Assembly (NCBI GenBank): GCA_025399215.1
Contig: MU621112.1
Span: 1 to 64,000 of the forward strand
Direction: 5' to 3'
Origin: Globomyces pollinis-pini
Taxonomy: Eukaryota > Chytridiomycota > Chytridiomycetes > Rhizophydiales > Globomycetaceae
DNA: 64,000 nucleotides
The notes under the pieces are model-generated. The model was not told where the DNA came from and did no database searches. It was given only the letters and a program-made list of their open reading frames with translations. The position numbers and the translations under genes are program-made. Shown in pieces: positions 36,504 through 47,839 of this stretch. Numbering within the stretch: the stretch's first letter is position 1; every line of letters starts with the position of its first letter.

Positions 36504-37555
36504 TTACAAAGCTAAGTTTGATTTGCTTTTGGTTTCACTCAATGGTTTTCCAGAATCTTCCTCAGTTTTCACGTCATCTTGGATACCCAACTTCTCAACT
36601 TTAAAGCATGTAAATACTAACTATCATGTTACCTTGTAAAGCCGACCCTACATCATTCGATTCCTTTAAAGAATTGGCTCCTAGCACTTCAAATCTGAGC
36701 CTTTCAATAACATCAAGGACTTGCACCACATCCTCTTCATTTGCTTTTAATTCGCGTAATGAATCAGCCAATATACTATTAAAAGTATCGAAATGGATTT
36801 GCTCCAGTGAAAGTTGTTTATGAGCGTGTTTCACTAGAATAAATTTGGATTATCAATTACTTCCTCTCCCATTGTATGGTGCTCCATTCAGTAAATTACA
36901 AAGAAACTTTTTCACCATTTTTTTAATATGATCCACTTTAGCTTTCTTGAATTCCGGGTACAAAATCGGATCATTCATTGCCTTTTCATAAACCATGTCA
37001 ATTCTATCATTAATGTGCAACTATCGTACGCTTTACTAATCGTTGACTCTCCGCCGATTTTAATAAACAGATCTGAATAACTTGGGTCACTATCTCTTCC
37101 AAGAATTTCATTACGAATAGTCTCTGACGCGCTCAAAGCATCTTCAGTCACTGGTAATGATACACCGACAGATATCATAGCTTTTCCAATCAAGGCCTTC
37201 ACTCTATCAAAATCATGGTCTGTCAGCTTTAACTTTGCATGTGTCGTTTTGATGCTACGACGAGTAAACTTTGGAATAGGTTGTCCAGAAAATATCAATG
37301 TTAAAAATCTGGTATTTAAGTGATATAAAGTATTTTACTTGTGTTGCATACGATGTTGTTTTTCCATATCAGTATCTCCAAAAAATGAATGAAGGTATGA
37401 ATCTTCTGATAATAATTGATACAATTTTTTGACCCTATTATAGAGTTAATCTATTATGACTTACGTAGCTTCCAAAACAGGTTCGCCTCCCATGGCTTCC
37501 AGTATAGATATTCTATTTATTAATATAGCGTTAAGCAATACTTTCGTTCTGACAT
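36504..37555 (-). CDS. Two-domain truncated hemoglobin
   Basis: Seven exons joined through introns of 26-34 nt encode about 295 residues with two truncated-globin domains in tandem. Domain 1 opens LEAMGGEPVLEATVKKLY; it has B10 Tyr (KLY), CD1 Phe (HSFF) and the proximal F8 His in IKTTHAKLKL. Domain 2 opens FIKIGGESTI; it has B10 Tyr (VYEKAMNDP), CD1 Phe (YPEF) and F8 His in GMKHAHKQLSL. Both should bind heme. A charged tail follows. The start is ATG 37555 (MSERK, then an intron). An alternative in-frame ATG at 37607 is possible, but a CGCG-rich element lies between the two and favours 37555. Group I-like trHb is the closest type. The role could be NO or O2 chemistry or sensing. Confidence 0.85.
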
Positions 37556-37697
37556 TGACAATTAAATGATAAACGCGCGAAAGACAAATATTACACTCAT
37601 CAGTCATAATGACAAATCGACTTCCTTAGCTATTCAGAACTTTAAAACAACTATAAATGATATAATATTGTTAAATTCACCCGTTTTAGAGTTTGTT

Positions 37698-39924
37698 CTA
37701 CATAGAAGGACCATCTGATGAGTTGCTGGTATTTGAAACAGTTCTAATATCAATCAATTTTACAATCAAACCTTTGTGCCAGAACATTAAGGAGGGGATG
37801 AATAACTTTTGAGTCCACCATAGAACCTCTTCGATTCTTTTCTATAGACTTCAAATGAGTTTCATGTCCATCATTCAGTGACTTCTTTCCTATAATTAAA
37901 TCTCTGTATTTTTCAGATTTATCAAGAAATTTGTCAATAACTGGTTGATGTGTGCCAACAAAAAACATAGCATAACTAATGATTTGTTTCAATCCATCAA
38001 AGTCATTATCACTAAGGCCAACAGCAGCGTGAGCTTTCTGCATCCCTTCTTTTGCAAGATTTGGAAGTGTAGTCTCTTTTGATACAATTGTCATGAAAAC
38101 TTTAAACATTCGCTTTTGCTTCGTAGTAGATATAGTTTTAAGCTTTTCTGTGTATCTATTATCATCCGCCAACAACATAACCAATTTTTTAACCCTTTCA
38201 TTAAAAGTGATGAGTAATTTACATTTGATCTATTTTAGTTTCCCCACCAATTTCATCATATATTGAGTTATTCCTACTGTCAAAGAATAATAAGTAGTAC
38301 CCCAATAAATTTCCTGGGATTCCATTATTTAATAGAACTGGGACCAATCCAGACATGGTGGAACTAGAGCTCGAAAGGGAAGAGGCTGACCTTTCTGGTG
38401 GATTAAGTGAGGAGGCTGTGCTTGCATTGGGAATACTTCCGCTTGACTTATCCATTTGCGCAACATGTACATTGGTAGATCTAAATTGTTATGCCGTTGA
38501 TATTACCGAAAAGCTTTATCTCCTAAGATACTATCTAGTTTCGCAGTAACACTTGAGCTATATGTTAACTGTTTATTGATATTACTTTCTTCTTCTCATA
38601 TCTACATTTGGCATTGAGAGTCTCCTCGTACGATTTTGTGCTGCGTAACTCACTCTTTCTGACATCTCTTCCAAAACACTATCTTGAGATTTTACATCAT
38701 TTTTGGTTTGTGTTAAATCATTGAAAATTTCCAATATGTCTTCAATGGTGGGTGCCATTATGCCTTGTGATAATAATGCAAATCCAAGATAAGTCTTTAA
38801 CTGCTCCACCAGCCTATTTTCAGAGTAATAGTTGGAAAGAAAAGCTGCCTCTTTATCAGTTTTGGGTTTCCCTTTTGTAAGTGCAATGAGAAATTCTCTT
38901 AGCCCGGATTTATGAGCTGCGTCCATGGATGAATTTTCTTGCTCATGCAATTCGCAAATCTTATGAAAACTGGAATTAGTGAATCGGACATACATTGAAT
39001 TAATCATACTAATCCCACCAATCAAATCAAAGATAATAGTGAAAGAACTAATGTGAGATGCGTTGATTACTTTTCTGGCTCCATTAACTTAATTTTTACA
39101 CTCTTTGCTCTTGGTAAATCGGCACTTTCCACCAGATTTCCGTTACTGAAGACTTTTAATTGATCCACAGCACTGGTAAATCAAATTACTGAAAGTTTAC
39201 CGTGTAATGGCAACATTGGAAACCGTCAAATCTGGTTGTTCTAATGGTTCTTTTTGAATTGCATTCGCAGGTTCTGCGGAATCACCTAAAGATAAAATCA
39301 AATGCTTCTTTTCGTCTAATTTCAATAATATCTTATCGATGATTGTTTGATTGACATCGCAGAAGAAAGCAGCATGACCAAATATCGACTTGAATCTTTC
39401 AAACAGTGGTAAAGTGATGCCTAGTTTTGAATGATGTTTGATGACACTGGCTTCCATATGTTTACTCCAAGTAACCCCTTTTAAAGATTGTACCAGAGAA
39501 ACTCTGAGCATTCGCTTCAACTTTTCCAAAGGCATTTCAACGAAAAATGGCGAGAGCAGATCATCATTTAACACTAGCGAGAATAGTTTAGTCACTCTAG
39601 ATGATATCAGTTTTTAAAGGTATGTTACATTTCGTCAATTTTAAGCTCGCCTCCAATTTGATCGTACAGATTTGACGAACTAACGTAAACAATCAAATCT
39701 AGAGTACTCAACGAGAGGTTGGAGAGGACTAGCAATAGATATGTGGGCATTGACGTGTAATTCTTTTGGTGAATTTATTCTACTGCCCAATGGTGATAAT
39801 GACTTGTCTTTGGAATTTCCTATACTAAGCGAATTCTTACTACTATAAAATAGTTAATGTGATTGGTTGTACATGTTCCTTTCAATTAATTCAATAAATC
39901 GTATTACCTAGAATGATTCTCCAT
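37698..39924 (-). CDS. Three-domain truncated hemoglobin, one domain lacking the heme histidine
   Basis: About eight exons with short introns (first one about 60 nt) encode roughly 650 residues. After a serine-rich start, domain 1 (LYDQIGGELKIDEI) has CD1 Phe in LSPFF and F8 His in VIKHHSKLGI. Domain 2 (FDLIGGISMINSMY) keeps the fold pattern but reads KEAAFLSNYY where the F8 His should be, so it is probably heme-free. A serine-rich linker leads to domain 3 (IYDEIGGETKIDQM) with F8 His in MQKAHAAVGLSDNDF but no B10 Tyr or clear CD1 Phe. The protein ends SDGPSM. It precedes the two-domain globin gene by 142 nt on the same strand, indicating tandem expansion. Confidence 0.83.
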
Positions 39925-40064
39925 TTGACAATTGAAATCTTGCAATAAATAATAAAAATCTATTTCCGACTCATACTCATAATAAGCAATCAAGTAAATA
40001 TTTTGATCACGATGTTTGTTGTTTATTTTTTACAATGCCATCTATAATTTCCATTTCCTATATT

Positions 40065-40791
40065 TTAAATCAAGTGTTCGATATCGGTAGTATTTATGGC
40101 TTTAATCTTGTGGTTAAAATCTGGATGGAGTGAATAGATGTCAAGTTTGATTAACAGAGTACATCCAGATATACTTAGATATTCAATTACTATCAATGAA
40201 CTATAAAATAAAAATTACTGTCGCAATACGTCGTTATATCCAAGATACTTTCTTCCGTTATCTTTTCTAATCCATCTAAAATCCAAATTGACAAATGTTT
40301 CGCGACTTTGCACAATACATTTATACTGGAATCGGTTAAATTGATACAACCAGTTAAATTGATGGATCTAAGACCAACGCACTTTCTAGAAAGGTGTATA
40401 AATCCAATATCAGTGATTCTAGAACTAATCATCAAAGTGTCTAACTGAAATACCAATGACGTAAGCTTAATTCTGTCAAACATCTGTATTGTTTAATATC
40501 GGAATTCAGTGCATTGAAGTTATTCTTGGCTAAAATTAATGCAACTGAATCATCAACTATTGAAGAAATGCTAGATAAGTCTATCGTATTCCAAAAGCAT
40601 TTGTGTAAGCTTAAGATTAAGTTAGGTCAAGAATACCTTATACGATAGAAAAGACGGCAAGTTTGGGAAATACATTTGATATCCGATACTTTAGTCAGCT
40701 GAAATATTGTAATAAGCAATTCATTTGGTAAATCTGTGAGCATCATTTTAAATATGAAGAATCCATGGTATTCTGGGTCAAAGTAAGACAT
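40065..40791 (-). CDS. F-box / leucine-rich-repeat protein (FBXL type)
   Basis: Exons joined through introns of 27-29 nt encode about 225 residues. The N-terminal F-box reads LTDLPNELLITIFQLTKVSD, then CISQTCRLFYRI, and would bind Skp1. Cysteine-containing leucine-rich repeats follow after splicing: LTELSLRHCSRITDIGF, LRSINLTGCINLTDSSI, LSIWILDGLEKITEESI and a last degenerate unit. It is short for an FBXL protein, with four or five repeats. ATG 40791 gives a 15-residue leader; 40746 would start at the F-box itself. Substrate unknown. Confidence 0.78.
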
Positions 40792-41035
40792 TCAATGCCC
40801 ACTTAAGGCGAGCCATTCAGTATTCTTATAATTAAAACACCAATGGATCCAAACCATTTCCATCAGTATTAGTTATATTAACAATTGCAGTAATTTAGAA
40901 TGATTACTACACGAAGAGAAACCAACCATGATCTGAAGTTCTCACTTGGATCTATTAACTTTCAATTCCACTGGCTGATTTATTGACAGAATTTTAGTTT
41001 TTTTAGTTTGAAGTTTTTCAAGTCGGACATTTGGA

Positions 41036-43581
41036 ATGGAAACAGATTCTAACCAAACCAATCCTATATCAGAGGTATATTCAACAAAAAGTTTATTAAA
41101 AAGAAGGGTGTTGAGAAACCTCTACCAGGGACTCCTTCAAAAGTCCCTTTGCCATCAAAAATACCAGAAATGAGAGTGAAAATGGGAACTTTGGCACCGT
41201 TGGAAAACATTCCTTTAGATGATGGTTCGAATCCTTTTAAAGTTCATTCTAAAAAACGTCCAGCAGATGATTCAACAAGATTGATCGCAAATGTTAATTC
41301 GAAATTGAAAAAACCGCAGGTTGCTAAAGCGGCAGAACCAACAAAACGACCTTCACCAACTCTACCCACTAAAAGTCTTTCGAGAGTTGCGTCTCGTTCA
41401 GTTTCAAACTTGAAGCCGAGCTCTCGTGTACCTCCAAAGACTACAGTGGTGTCCAGACCAACAAGACCAGTCACGAAAGCAGCTTCCAAACCACCAGTAC
41501 CATCAAGCTCGGCACCTCCACCAGCAAAGAAGAAACGGCCAGCTTATGATACGAAGGTTTGTTTTACTCTTGCTTATATTTTTAGGGTCGATTGGAAGAT
41601 CTGGAAAAGATGCACAAAGAACAAGCTGCAAGACTTAATGCATCAACAGAAACTGTTACTGAACTAAGCGACAAACTAAGAGACAGTCTCAATACTAGTA
41701 ATATTACTAATAGATCTGACACTTCTAGTCAATGAGCTTATGCGTATTCATGATCACTCTTTAATACTTCTAGAATTTAGAAACAATTTAGAAATGACTG
41801 TCACTGAAAAAGAAAAAGAAAAGGAAAAGACAGTAGAACAACTGACATTTCTGTCAACCGAAAAAGAGGTTTGTGAAATTCATTTTTAACAATCAGGCAA
41901 TGATTGCAAAACATACTGAAGAAGTAAATGCGATGAAAAACGCTCATGACCAAATCAAAAATACACTTGATAATGAAATATTAATACTAAAGAAGAAGTT
42001 AGAAAGTGTGGAGAGTGAATTGAACTATTCGAAACAAGAGAACGGCCACATGAAGGTATTTTAGAGAAGATAACTAAACTGGTAGAGTACTATACAATCG
42101 GCCATGAACAATAAAATCGTTTTGGAAATGGAAATTAATTCTTTAAAGTCGTCGTTGGAGGTATTGACTATGAACTCAATGTAGGAATCTTTAAACCTTG
42201 GGACATTGCAAAAGCAAGAAATCGAAACTCTTCAAAAAACCAATGAAGGTTTACAGAAGAATATAGAAGATTTGGAGGAAAAATTGCGAAATGATGAAGT
42301 GATTCGAAAGCAATTGCACAACACTATTCAAGTAATTTTCAATTTGTGGTTTACATGTGATAGGAATTAAAAGGGAATATAAGAGTATTTTGTCGAGTAC
42401 GACCTCTACTGCCATCTGAACAAGAAGATATTAGTCAGTCGTTATATCAAGTGACTATACCGGAAGGTACCGAGAACCGAATTGATTTAATTCAAACACT
42501 TGTAATGATAACATATTGATGTTAGGAAAATGCAACGGGTGACAAAAAACTCTCGAAAACTTTTGATTTCAATTTTGATAAAGTGACTATACATTTTTTA
42601 ACACAAAGGTATTTGAACCGAAATCTACACAGGAGCAAGTGTTTAGCGAGATCTCACAATTGGTGCAATCAGCGCTTGATGGATATAATGTATGTATTTT
42701 TGCATATGGACAAACGGGGACCGGAAAAACATTCACGTAATTCCAAAAAAGATTCATTTGTAGAATGGAAGGACCTAGTGGAAATGCAGATGAATCCCAG
42801 GCTGGTATGATACCTAGAGCAGTTTCTCAAATATTCAATGCTGCTGAATCGTTGACTGAAAAGGGGTGGAAATATGAATTGCAAGCACAATATTTGGAGA
42901 TTTATAATGAAGAATTACGCGATCTTTTGTCTGATTCAAGTGATTCTCCTAAAAAACTGGACATCAAACATCACTTGAATAGGACCACAGTGACAGATAT
43001 AGTGCTGAGTAATTTATTGGTATTGATGCGTAGAATCGGTGAAATCGCCCAAGGAAGTATACAAGTTGTTGGAACAGGCATCATCCAATCGAGCGGTAGC
43101 TTCAACTAATTGTAATGAACGGTCTTCCCGAAGTCACAGTGTATTCACCCTCAAACTATCAGGCACAAACTCTATAACAGAAGAATCCGTGTCCAGTGTA
43201 CTAAACCTTATTGATTTAGCCGGATCCGAACGATTATCATCATCTGGATCCACTGGTGAACGGTTAAAGGAAACGCAAGCTATTAACAAAAGCTTAAGTT
43301 CCCTCGGAGATGTTATTGTAGCTCTAGCTGGCAAACAAAGCCATATTCCATATCGAAATTCTAAAGTAAATTATCTCCACTGACCTTAGTTGACTTATCT
43401 ATTGCAACACTCTTTGGGAGGTAATAGCAAAACGCTGATGTTTGTCAACGTATCACCAGTTCCTGCCAGTTTCAATGAAACGCTATGTTCGTTACGCTTT
43501 GCCAAAAAAGTAAATGCGTGTGAGATTGGAACGGCCCGTAAACAAGCTAATGTGAAGCCTACTGAGTTGTTAAAATCATAA
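41036..43581 (+). CDS. Kinesin-14 (C-terminal, minus-end-directed motor; Kar3/KIFC type)
   Basis: About thirteen exons with introns of 23-31 nt join into about 700 residues. The N-terminal third is basic and proline-rich, probably microtubule-binding. A long coiled coil follows (about 41590-42350). The neck-motor junction reads [17 protein letters not shown], the kinesin-14 signature. Motor motifs are intact: P-loop [14 protein letters not shown], switch [12 protein letters not shown], switch [11 protein letters not shown] and [19 protein letters not shown]. The role would be spindle assembly and microtubule crosslinking. The start at 41036 gives a 13-codon first exon ending in the first intron. 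Confidence 0.95.
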
Positions 43582-43933
43582 TATAGTGCTAAAGTGGGTG
43601 TTTTTTTGAGATATTTATTGTTTTGTGGAGTAATGTAGGAAACGGGTTGCTTGCCTGTGCATTCGATTGATTTCAGCAATATAATACTAAGACATTCAAT
43701 TAAATTGATAAATTGAATTTGATGAGATATGCGATTCTGGGGTATAATCCTGTACTTGTTGATTTTGCAGGTGTTTTTGATCGCAATGCAATGCAAATGG
43801 CATATCACAATTGCTAAACTATCATATTACATGGCATAAAGAAGTAAGATCGGGAGTGGATAAGTAGATCGATACATGAGATGGATACAATGGGTTCTAA
43901 AACAAGTTAGTACATTTGAATATAAGAATACCA
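43582..43933. other. Intergenic region after kinesin-14
   Basis: About 350 nt between two rightward genes. A minus-strand frame crosses it but continues into the kinesin exons and is a shadow. No gene or element was recognised. Confidence 0.5.
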
Positions 43934-44421
43934 ATGAATTCACTTGTGGTAGGAGCCAAAGCTAGTGGTAAAAACCCATTCACGGTGATCTGTTATATTT
44001 GTGGTCGCGAATATGGAAGTCAATCAATAGATATTCATGAAAAGCAATGTATGATCAAGTTTGAATCCAATCAGAAATATGCCAAACATAAACTTCCTAA
44101 ACCTGTGAAGCCCACACATACCGAGACAGTTATAGGACAAGTCAAAACAGACAGTAAAGTGGACTTCAATAATATCATAGGAGATGCATATAATGAGGAA
44201 GCATTTGCAGCATATCAAGAACAGAGCCGAGTTGCGTGTACAAGTTGTGGTCGTAAGGTAAAAGGAATGATGGTAATAGAATTTAGTTTAATCCAGACTC
44301 ATTGGAGAAACACAGTAGGAACTGTAAACCAGGTGGTTTTTATGACAAGCATCGTCGTGTGGACTTAGCTGGCCAAAAGACAGTACTCCAGCAAGCGAAG
44401 GAAGGAAAGTTAGGATCGTAG
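43934..44421 (+). CDS. C2HC-type zinc-finger protein (ZC2HC1-like)
   Basis: Two exons, 43934-44257 and 44287-44421, around a 29-nt intron give about 150 residues. Two zf-C2HC units are seen: CYICGREYGSQSIDIHEKQC, and after splicing CTSCGRKFNPDSLEKHSRNC. The spacing CxxC-x11-H-x3/4-C is that of the ZC2HC1/ZNF474 family. The sequence after the second finger (KPGGFYDKHRRVDLAGQK) is basic. The last stop could shift by about 50 nt if a further short intron at about 44418 is used. Molecular role is unclear in the family. Confidence 0.8.
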
Positions 44422-44985
44422 ATTACGAAAATATCACAAAACACTCAGAAACAAGAGCAAGAAATCATAGATGAAATAAAACAGCGAGTATCATTTAGAT
44501 CAGTGGTAAGATCAATAGTGAGTTGAATAGTAAGTAGCAACGTCACTTTGTGATCGTGAGACAAGTGAAAGAAAGTGGGAAAATGGTGAAAAAGGAGCCC
44601 AACCACACAGACACCCATGGACAACGATTTGTTGAACTAGCAAGCGATTATGATAGTAATATGGATAAGTAGTAGTGATAAGAGTATGGTAAACTGGTGC
44701 TATGCGAGTAGCCTGACTAAAACCTAGTAGAATCACTAGTTATTACAAATGACAAGGTGCACCTGCTTTTTGTAATGCTATTAGTGTACAATAGTCCTAT
44801 AGCATTATGCTACTAGGACTAGATATTAGTACTAGTGGTAGGAACTACTCAACTGCTCGGCACCTCGTCGTTTGTTTGGCCGCTTGATGTCTGTTGTGTT
44901 CATCGCCACCCTTTCACTACCTGGGGGGTCTTTGCGTTCTCTTTACTTTACTTTATACCGCAAACTAGTTTTTTCTTACCCGGCG
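44422..44985. other. Intergenic region before the RGS gene
   Basis: About 560 nt. Contains several scattered ACTAG/CTAGT words around 44720-44850 but no coherent repeat or gene. If the RGS gene starts at 44887 instead of 44986, the last 100 nt are coding. Confidence 0.4.
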
Positions 44986-46071
44986 ATGTCTTCGTCTCCT
45001 TTATCTTTATCTACCTGTAATTTATTCTCTCCAAAAAACCAAAAGCTCATCACCAAAACCTTATTCGTCAATGTCTTCACAAATGACGCTTATTTCTCCT
45101 CCTTCATCGATTACGCTTTGGTATCATACTCTTCTCTAACCTTGCAGAACTTTGAAATTCATAAAAATCATATCCTATTGTATGAAACTGTCGAAACTTT
45201 CTTGGATTTAGTACTGGATTCTTCTCATGTCAGAAGTTTGGATCGGTTTCTATACAATACCCCTCCTTCACTTGCTCAAAAACGTCTATATATACCCTCC
45301 AAATATGCTAAGCACATTCAACAGATCTGTTTAGCTTACTTGGTCACCGATGCTCCTCTACAGTTGGATGTTGATCAGCGAATAATGAATACTGCAGCCA
45401 TGAAGGCTTCGGAACCCTTCATACCTGTGTCCATATTCGATGAACTTATCGATACCGTTCTTTGGAACTTGTACACATCCATCTTTCCCGGTTTCATTAC
45501 TATCAATCGTTTCTCGCATGATTTATATGATACTCTCTATTCGGCTCGATTAGCACCATCTTTACTTGACGATACAGACGATGATACTGATTTGGATGAT
45601 GATATGCAAACCACTGTATCCACAGACGAAATCAACAGATATACATCTGTACCCCTCTCACTCAACCACAAAACTTCAAGTTTATTGGAAAAGATCTACG
45701 ATGATAATTCCTCACTCTATTCCAATATCGAAAGTGTAGATGAAGAAACACTCTCGAACGACCCGATTCATGACCTCATATCCGACTCGGAACCGTACAC
45801 GATCATACTTCAATCTCCAAAACAAAATCCATTCTCGCACCCTGATCCGGAAATTGTGGGTTTGGATGGGCGTAGCCTACAGCGTTCTAACTCTATTCGC
45901 TTTAAGTTTTTCGAATCCAAACACCGAGCAGGTTCAATTGATACTGTCTTGGACTCTGAATCATCACATTCTAAGAAAATGGATGGACGAAAATCGAAAC
46001 CACAAAAATGGAAATCGATTATAAAGGAAAGCTTGGAGAAATATTTCGTCACTCCAAAGTTATTTGTATAA
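44986..46071 (+). CDS. RGS-domain protein
   Basis: Single exon. ATG 44986 (MSSSPLSLS) gives 361 residues; an in-frame ATG at 44887 would add 33 hydrophobic residues. Residues about 25-165 follow the RGS fold. They contain ALVSYSSLTLQNFEIHKNHI, the ETVETFLDLV helix, YAKHIQQICLAYL, LDVDQRIMNTAAMKASEP and the closing IDTVLWNLYTSIFPGFI. RGS proteins accelerate GTP hydrolysis on G-alpha subunits. The C-terminal half is acidic and serine-rich (DDTDDDTDLDDDM), with a basic end (KKMDGRKSKPQKWKSI). No membrane segment if the shorter start is correct. Confidence 0.65.
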   Translation: MSSSPLSLSTCNLFSPKNQKLITKTLFVNVFTNDAYFSSFIDYALVSYSSLTLQNFEIHKNHILLYETVETFLDLVLDSSHVRSLDRFLYNTPPSLAQKRLYIPSKYAKHIQQICLAYLVTDAPLQLDVDQRIMNTAAMKASEPFIPVSIFDELIDTVLWNLYTSIFPGFITINRFSHDLYDTLYSARLAPSLLDDTDDDTDLDDDMQTTVSTDEINRYTSVPLSLNHKTSSLLEKIYDDNSSLYSNIESVDEETLSNDPIHDLISDSEPYTIILQSPKQNPFSHPDPEIVGLDGRSLQRSNSIRFKFFESKHRAGSIDTVLDSESSHSKKMDGRKSKPQKWKSIIKESLEKYFVTPKLFV

Positions 46072-46328
46072 ATATTATTATATCTAGTTCAATTTCGTTT
46101 TTTTTTTTTTGATTTGGTTCAAGTTCAGTTTATCAAAATGTTGGAATTTAAGCTAATGTATGGTCATGTCCATAGATCAATAGACAGTGAATTCATTCCA
46201 TAATGTGAAAACTATTCGTAAGGACTAACGTGGTCAAATCCACTTCGGAAAATGTCATGACGTAATTGAGGCCGAATGTTTCAAAAAAGTCAATAAAAAT
46301 GTCATTGTGCTCCCCTGTTTAATTTAGA

Positions 46329-47645
46329 ATGTTCAATACTAAACTCCCATCTTTTCGAGGTGATTATAATGTGGGTTATGTGGACATAGAAACGCATCCA
46401 AAAGCTGAAGCAAAAAAAGATACGGAAACGAGTATACTCTATCGTATGTATTATCCAACAGAGGAACTGCAAGGAACGAGAACTGCTTGGTTAACTGATT
46501 GCTGGTTTTATGCAAAGGTACATCGGATTTATTGATATATTGTAGGGGTATGGATCATTTCTCAAAATCCCCGTGTTCTTGATTGCTTTGATCATCTATC
46601 CTGCTTTATCATTTGCCAAACTAGCATCGTTTCATCGTCCCAAATTAGCAAAGGGCCAATTACCAGAAAAACTTCCAATCGCAGTGTTTTCCCATGGTCT
46701 GGCAGGTATGCGAACCACGTATTCCACTCTCTGTGGTAACCTTGCATCCCGTGGGTTTATAGTCATTGCGCTTGAACACGGAGATGGGTCAGGATGTGCT
46801 ACTAGTCGAGATGGGAAATCAACCATTATCCCATACCAACATTTTATTCCGTCACCAGATGTAATGATGCCAGGTGAGACGGAACGTGAGTATGGTTTAC
46901 GATTTCGTGGCAGTCAATTGCGGACTAGAGCTAATGCTGTGTTTGAAGCTTTGGATACATTACAACATTTAAATGCTGGAAATCTCGATTTTATCTTACC
47001 CCATGATAATGAAACTCGATTGGCTGACTATAAGAACCTATTGTTGAGTTTCAAATCAAGGTTGGATTTTGAAAATAAATTAATGATTGGACATTCATTT
47101 GGGGTACTATATAAATTTATGTAACGCTAGGGTGCAACAAGTGTAACGGTATTGGATGAATCTGTGAATAAAAAAGCACCACATACGTTTAAATGTGCTG
47201 TCGTCATGGACCCATGGATGCATGCTGTACCACATACAGCAACTGTTACAATCCCATTGCTCAATATACAGAGTCATGTATGTTCTAATCCACTCACCGC
47301 TAGCGATTCAATTGGCGTGAAAATATTGAACATCAAAAACGATTAATGGGAATGCCAGGTACACATAAAGATAGTCGATTTGGTTATATAACTGATACCA
47401 AGCATAACGATGTATCTGATTTTTCATTGTTATATCCCAAAGTGATGTTGCTGGCTAAGCAATCTGGACCCGCTCACCCTCTCGAAACACATTTGGTGTT
47501 GGAGGAGGTTTTATTTGATTTTATACAGAATTATATCCCATTGCCAGTTGCATTTAGTCGATCTCCTCATGTTGATGTGGATGGACGTACAGTATTTGGA
47601 CAACAAGCGTATATTGATATCTTGGCGACTGAAATTGTTCGTTGA
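46329..47645 (+). CDS. Platelet-activating-factor acetylhydrolase-like phospholipase
   Basis: Four exons with three introns of 26-28 nt encode about 410 residues. This alpha/beta hydrolase of the PAF-AH (Lp-PLA2/PAFAH2) family removes short or oxidised acyl chains from phospholipids. Seen motifs are FSHGLAGMRTTYS (oxyanion region), ALEHGDGSG and the nucleophile elbow GHSFGGAT, assembled across an intron at about 47102-47128. The catalytic Asp lies in VVMDPWMHAV and the catalytic His in GTHKDSRFGY. A hydrophobic stretch near residues 70-90 (VFLIALIIYPALSF) may be a membrane-association helix. All triad residues are present. Confidence 0.9.
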
Positions 47646-47813
47646 ATAAATTTATTCTGGCTTTAATTTGAATTTGTTATTATATTGCAGTCAGTGACAG
47701 GTTTTGAAAGATTTGTTTTGGACTTAATCAAACAGATCTATTCAGTGTAGACAGGTTCCATTCTGGTCCAATTGTTGTATGTGAAGCAGCAGTGAATGAT
47801 GTGACTGTAATTT

Positions 47814-47821
47814 CAAACGCG
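47814..47821 (+). promoter_or_regulatory. CAAACGCG element before SEC15
   Basis: CAAACGCG lies 18 nt before the SEC15 ATG. It matches the 5' eight bases of the CCAAACGCGTC core found before IFT88 and the CFAP119-like gene at similar distances. Significance is uncertain. Confidence 0.3.
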
Positions 47822-47839
47822 AAAATTTTTAACTTTAGA

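Noticed and set aside
37556..37697. The two globin genes being one five-domain gene
   Set aside because: The upstream gene has a stop after SDGPSM at 37698-37700. The 142-nt spacer has stops in the relevant frames and a plausible promoter element, and no in-frame intron bridges it convinc­ingly.
40621..40740. tRNA, rRNA, CRISPR or transposon signatures anywhere in the window
   Set aside because: No cloverleaf-like sequence with the T-loop motif outside coding exons, no spaced direct repeats, and no transposase or reverse transcriptase motif was found.
43395..43808. Minus-strand open frame of 137 codons
   Set aside because: Half of it is antisense to the conserved kinesin motor exon, so it is a shadow frame.
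44872..44985. N-terminal extension of the RGS protein from 44872
   Set aside because: The codon at 44872 is TTG, not ATG. The extension to ATG 44887 is hydrophobic and unlike the RGS start, so ATG 44986 is preferred, without certainty.
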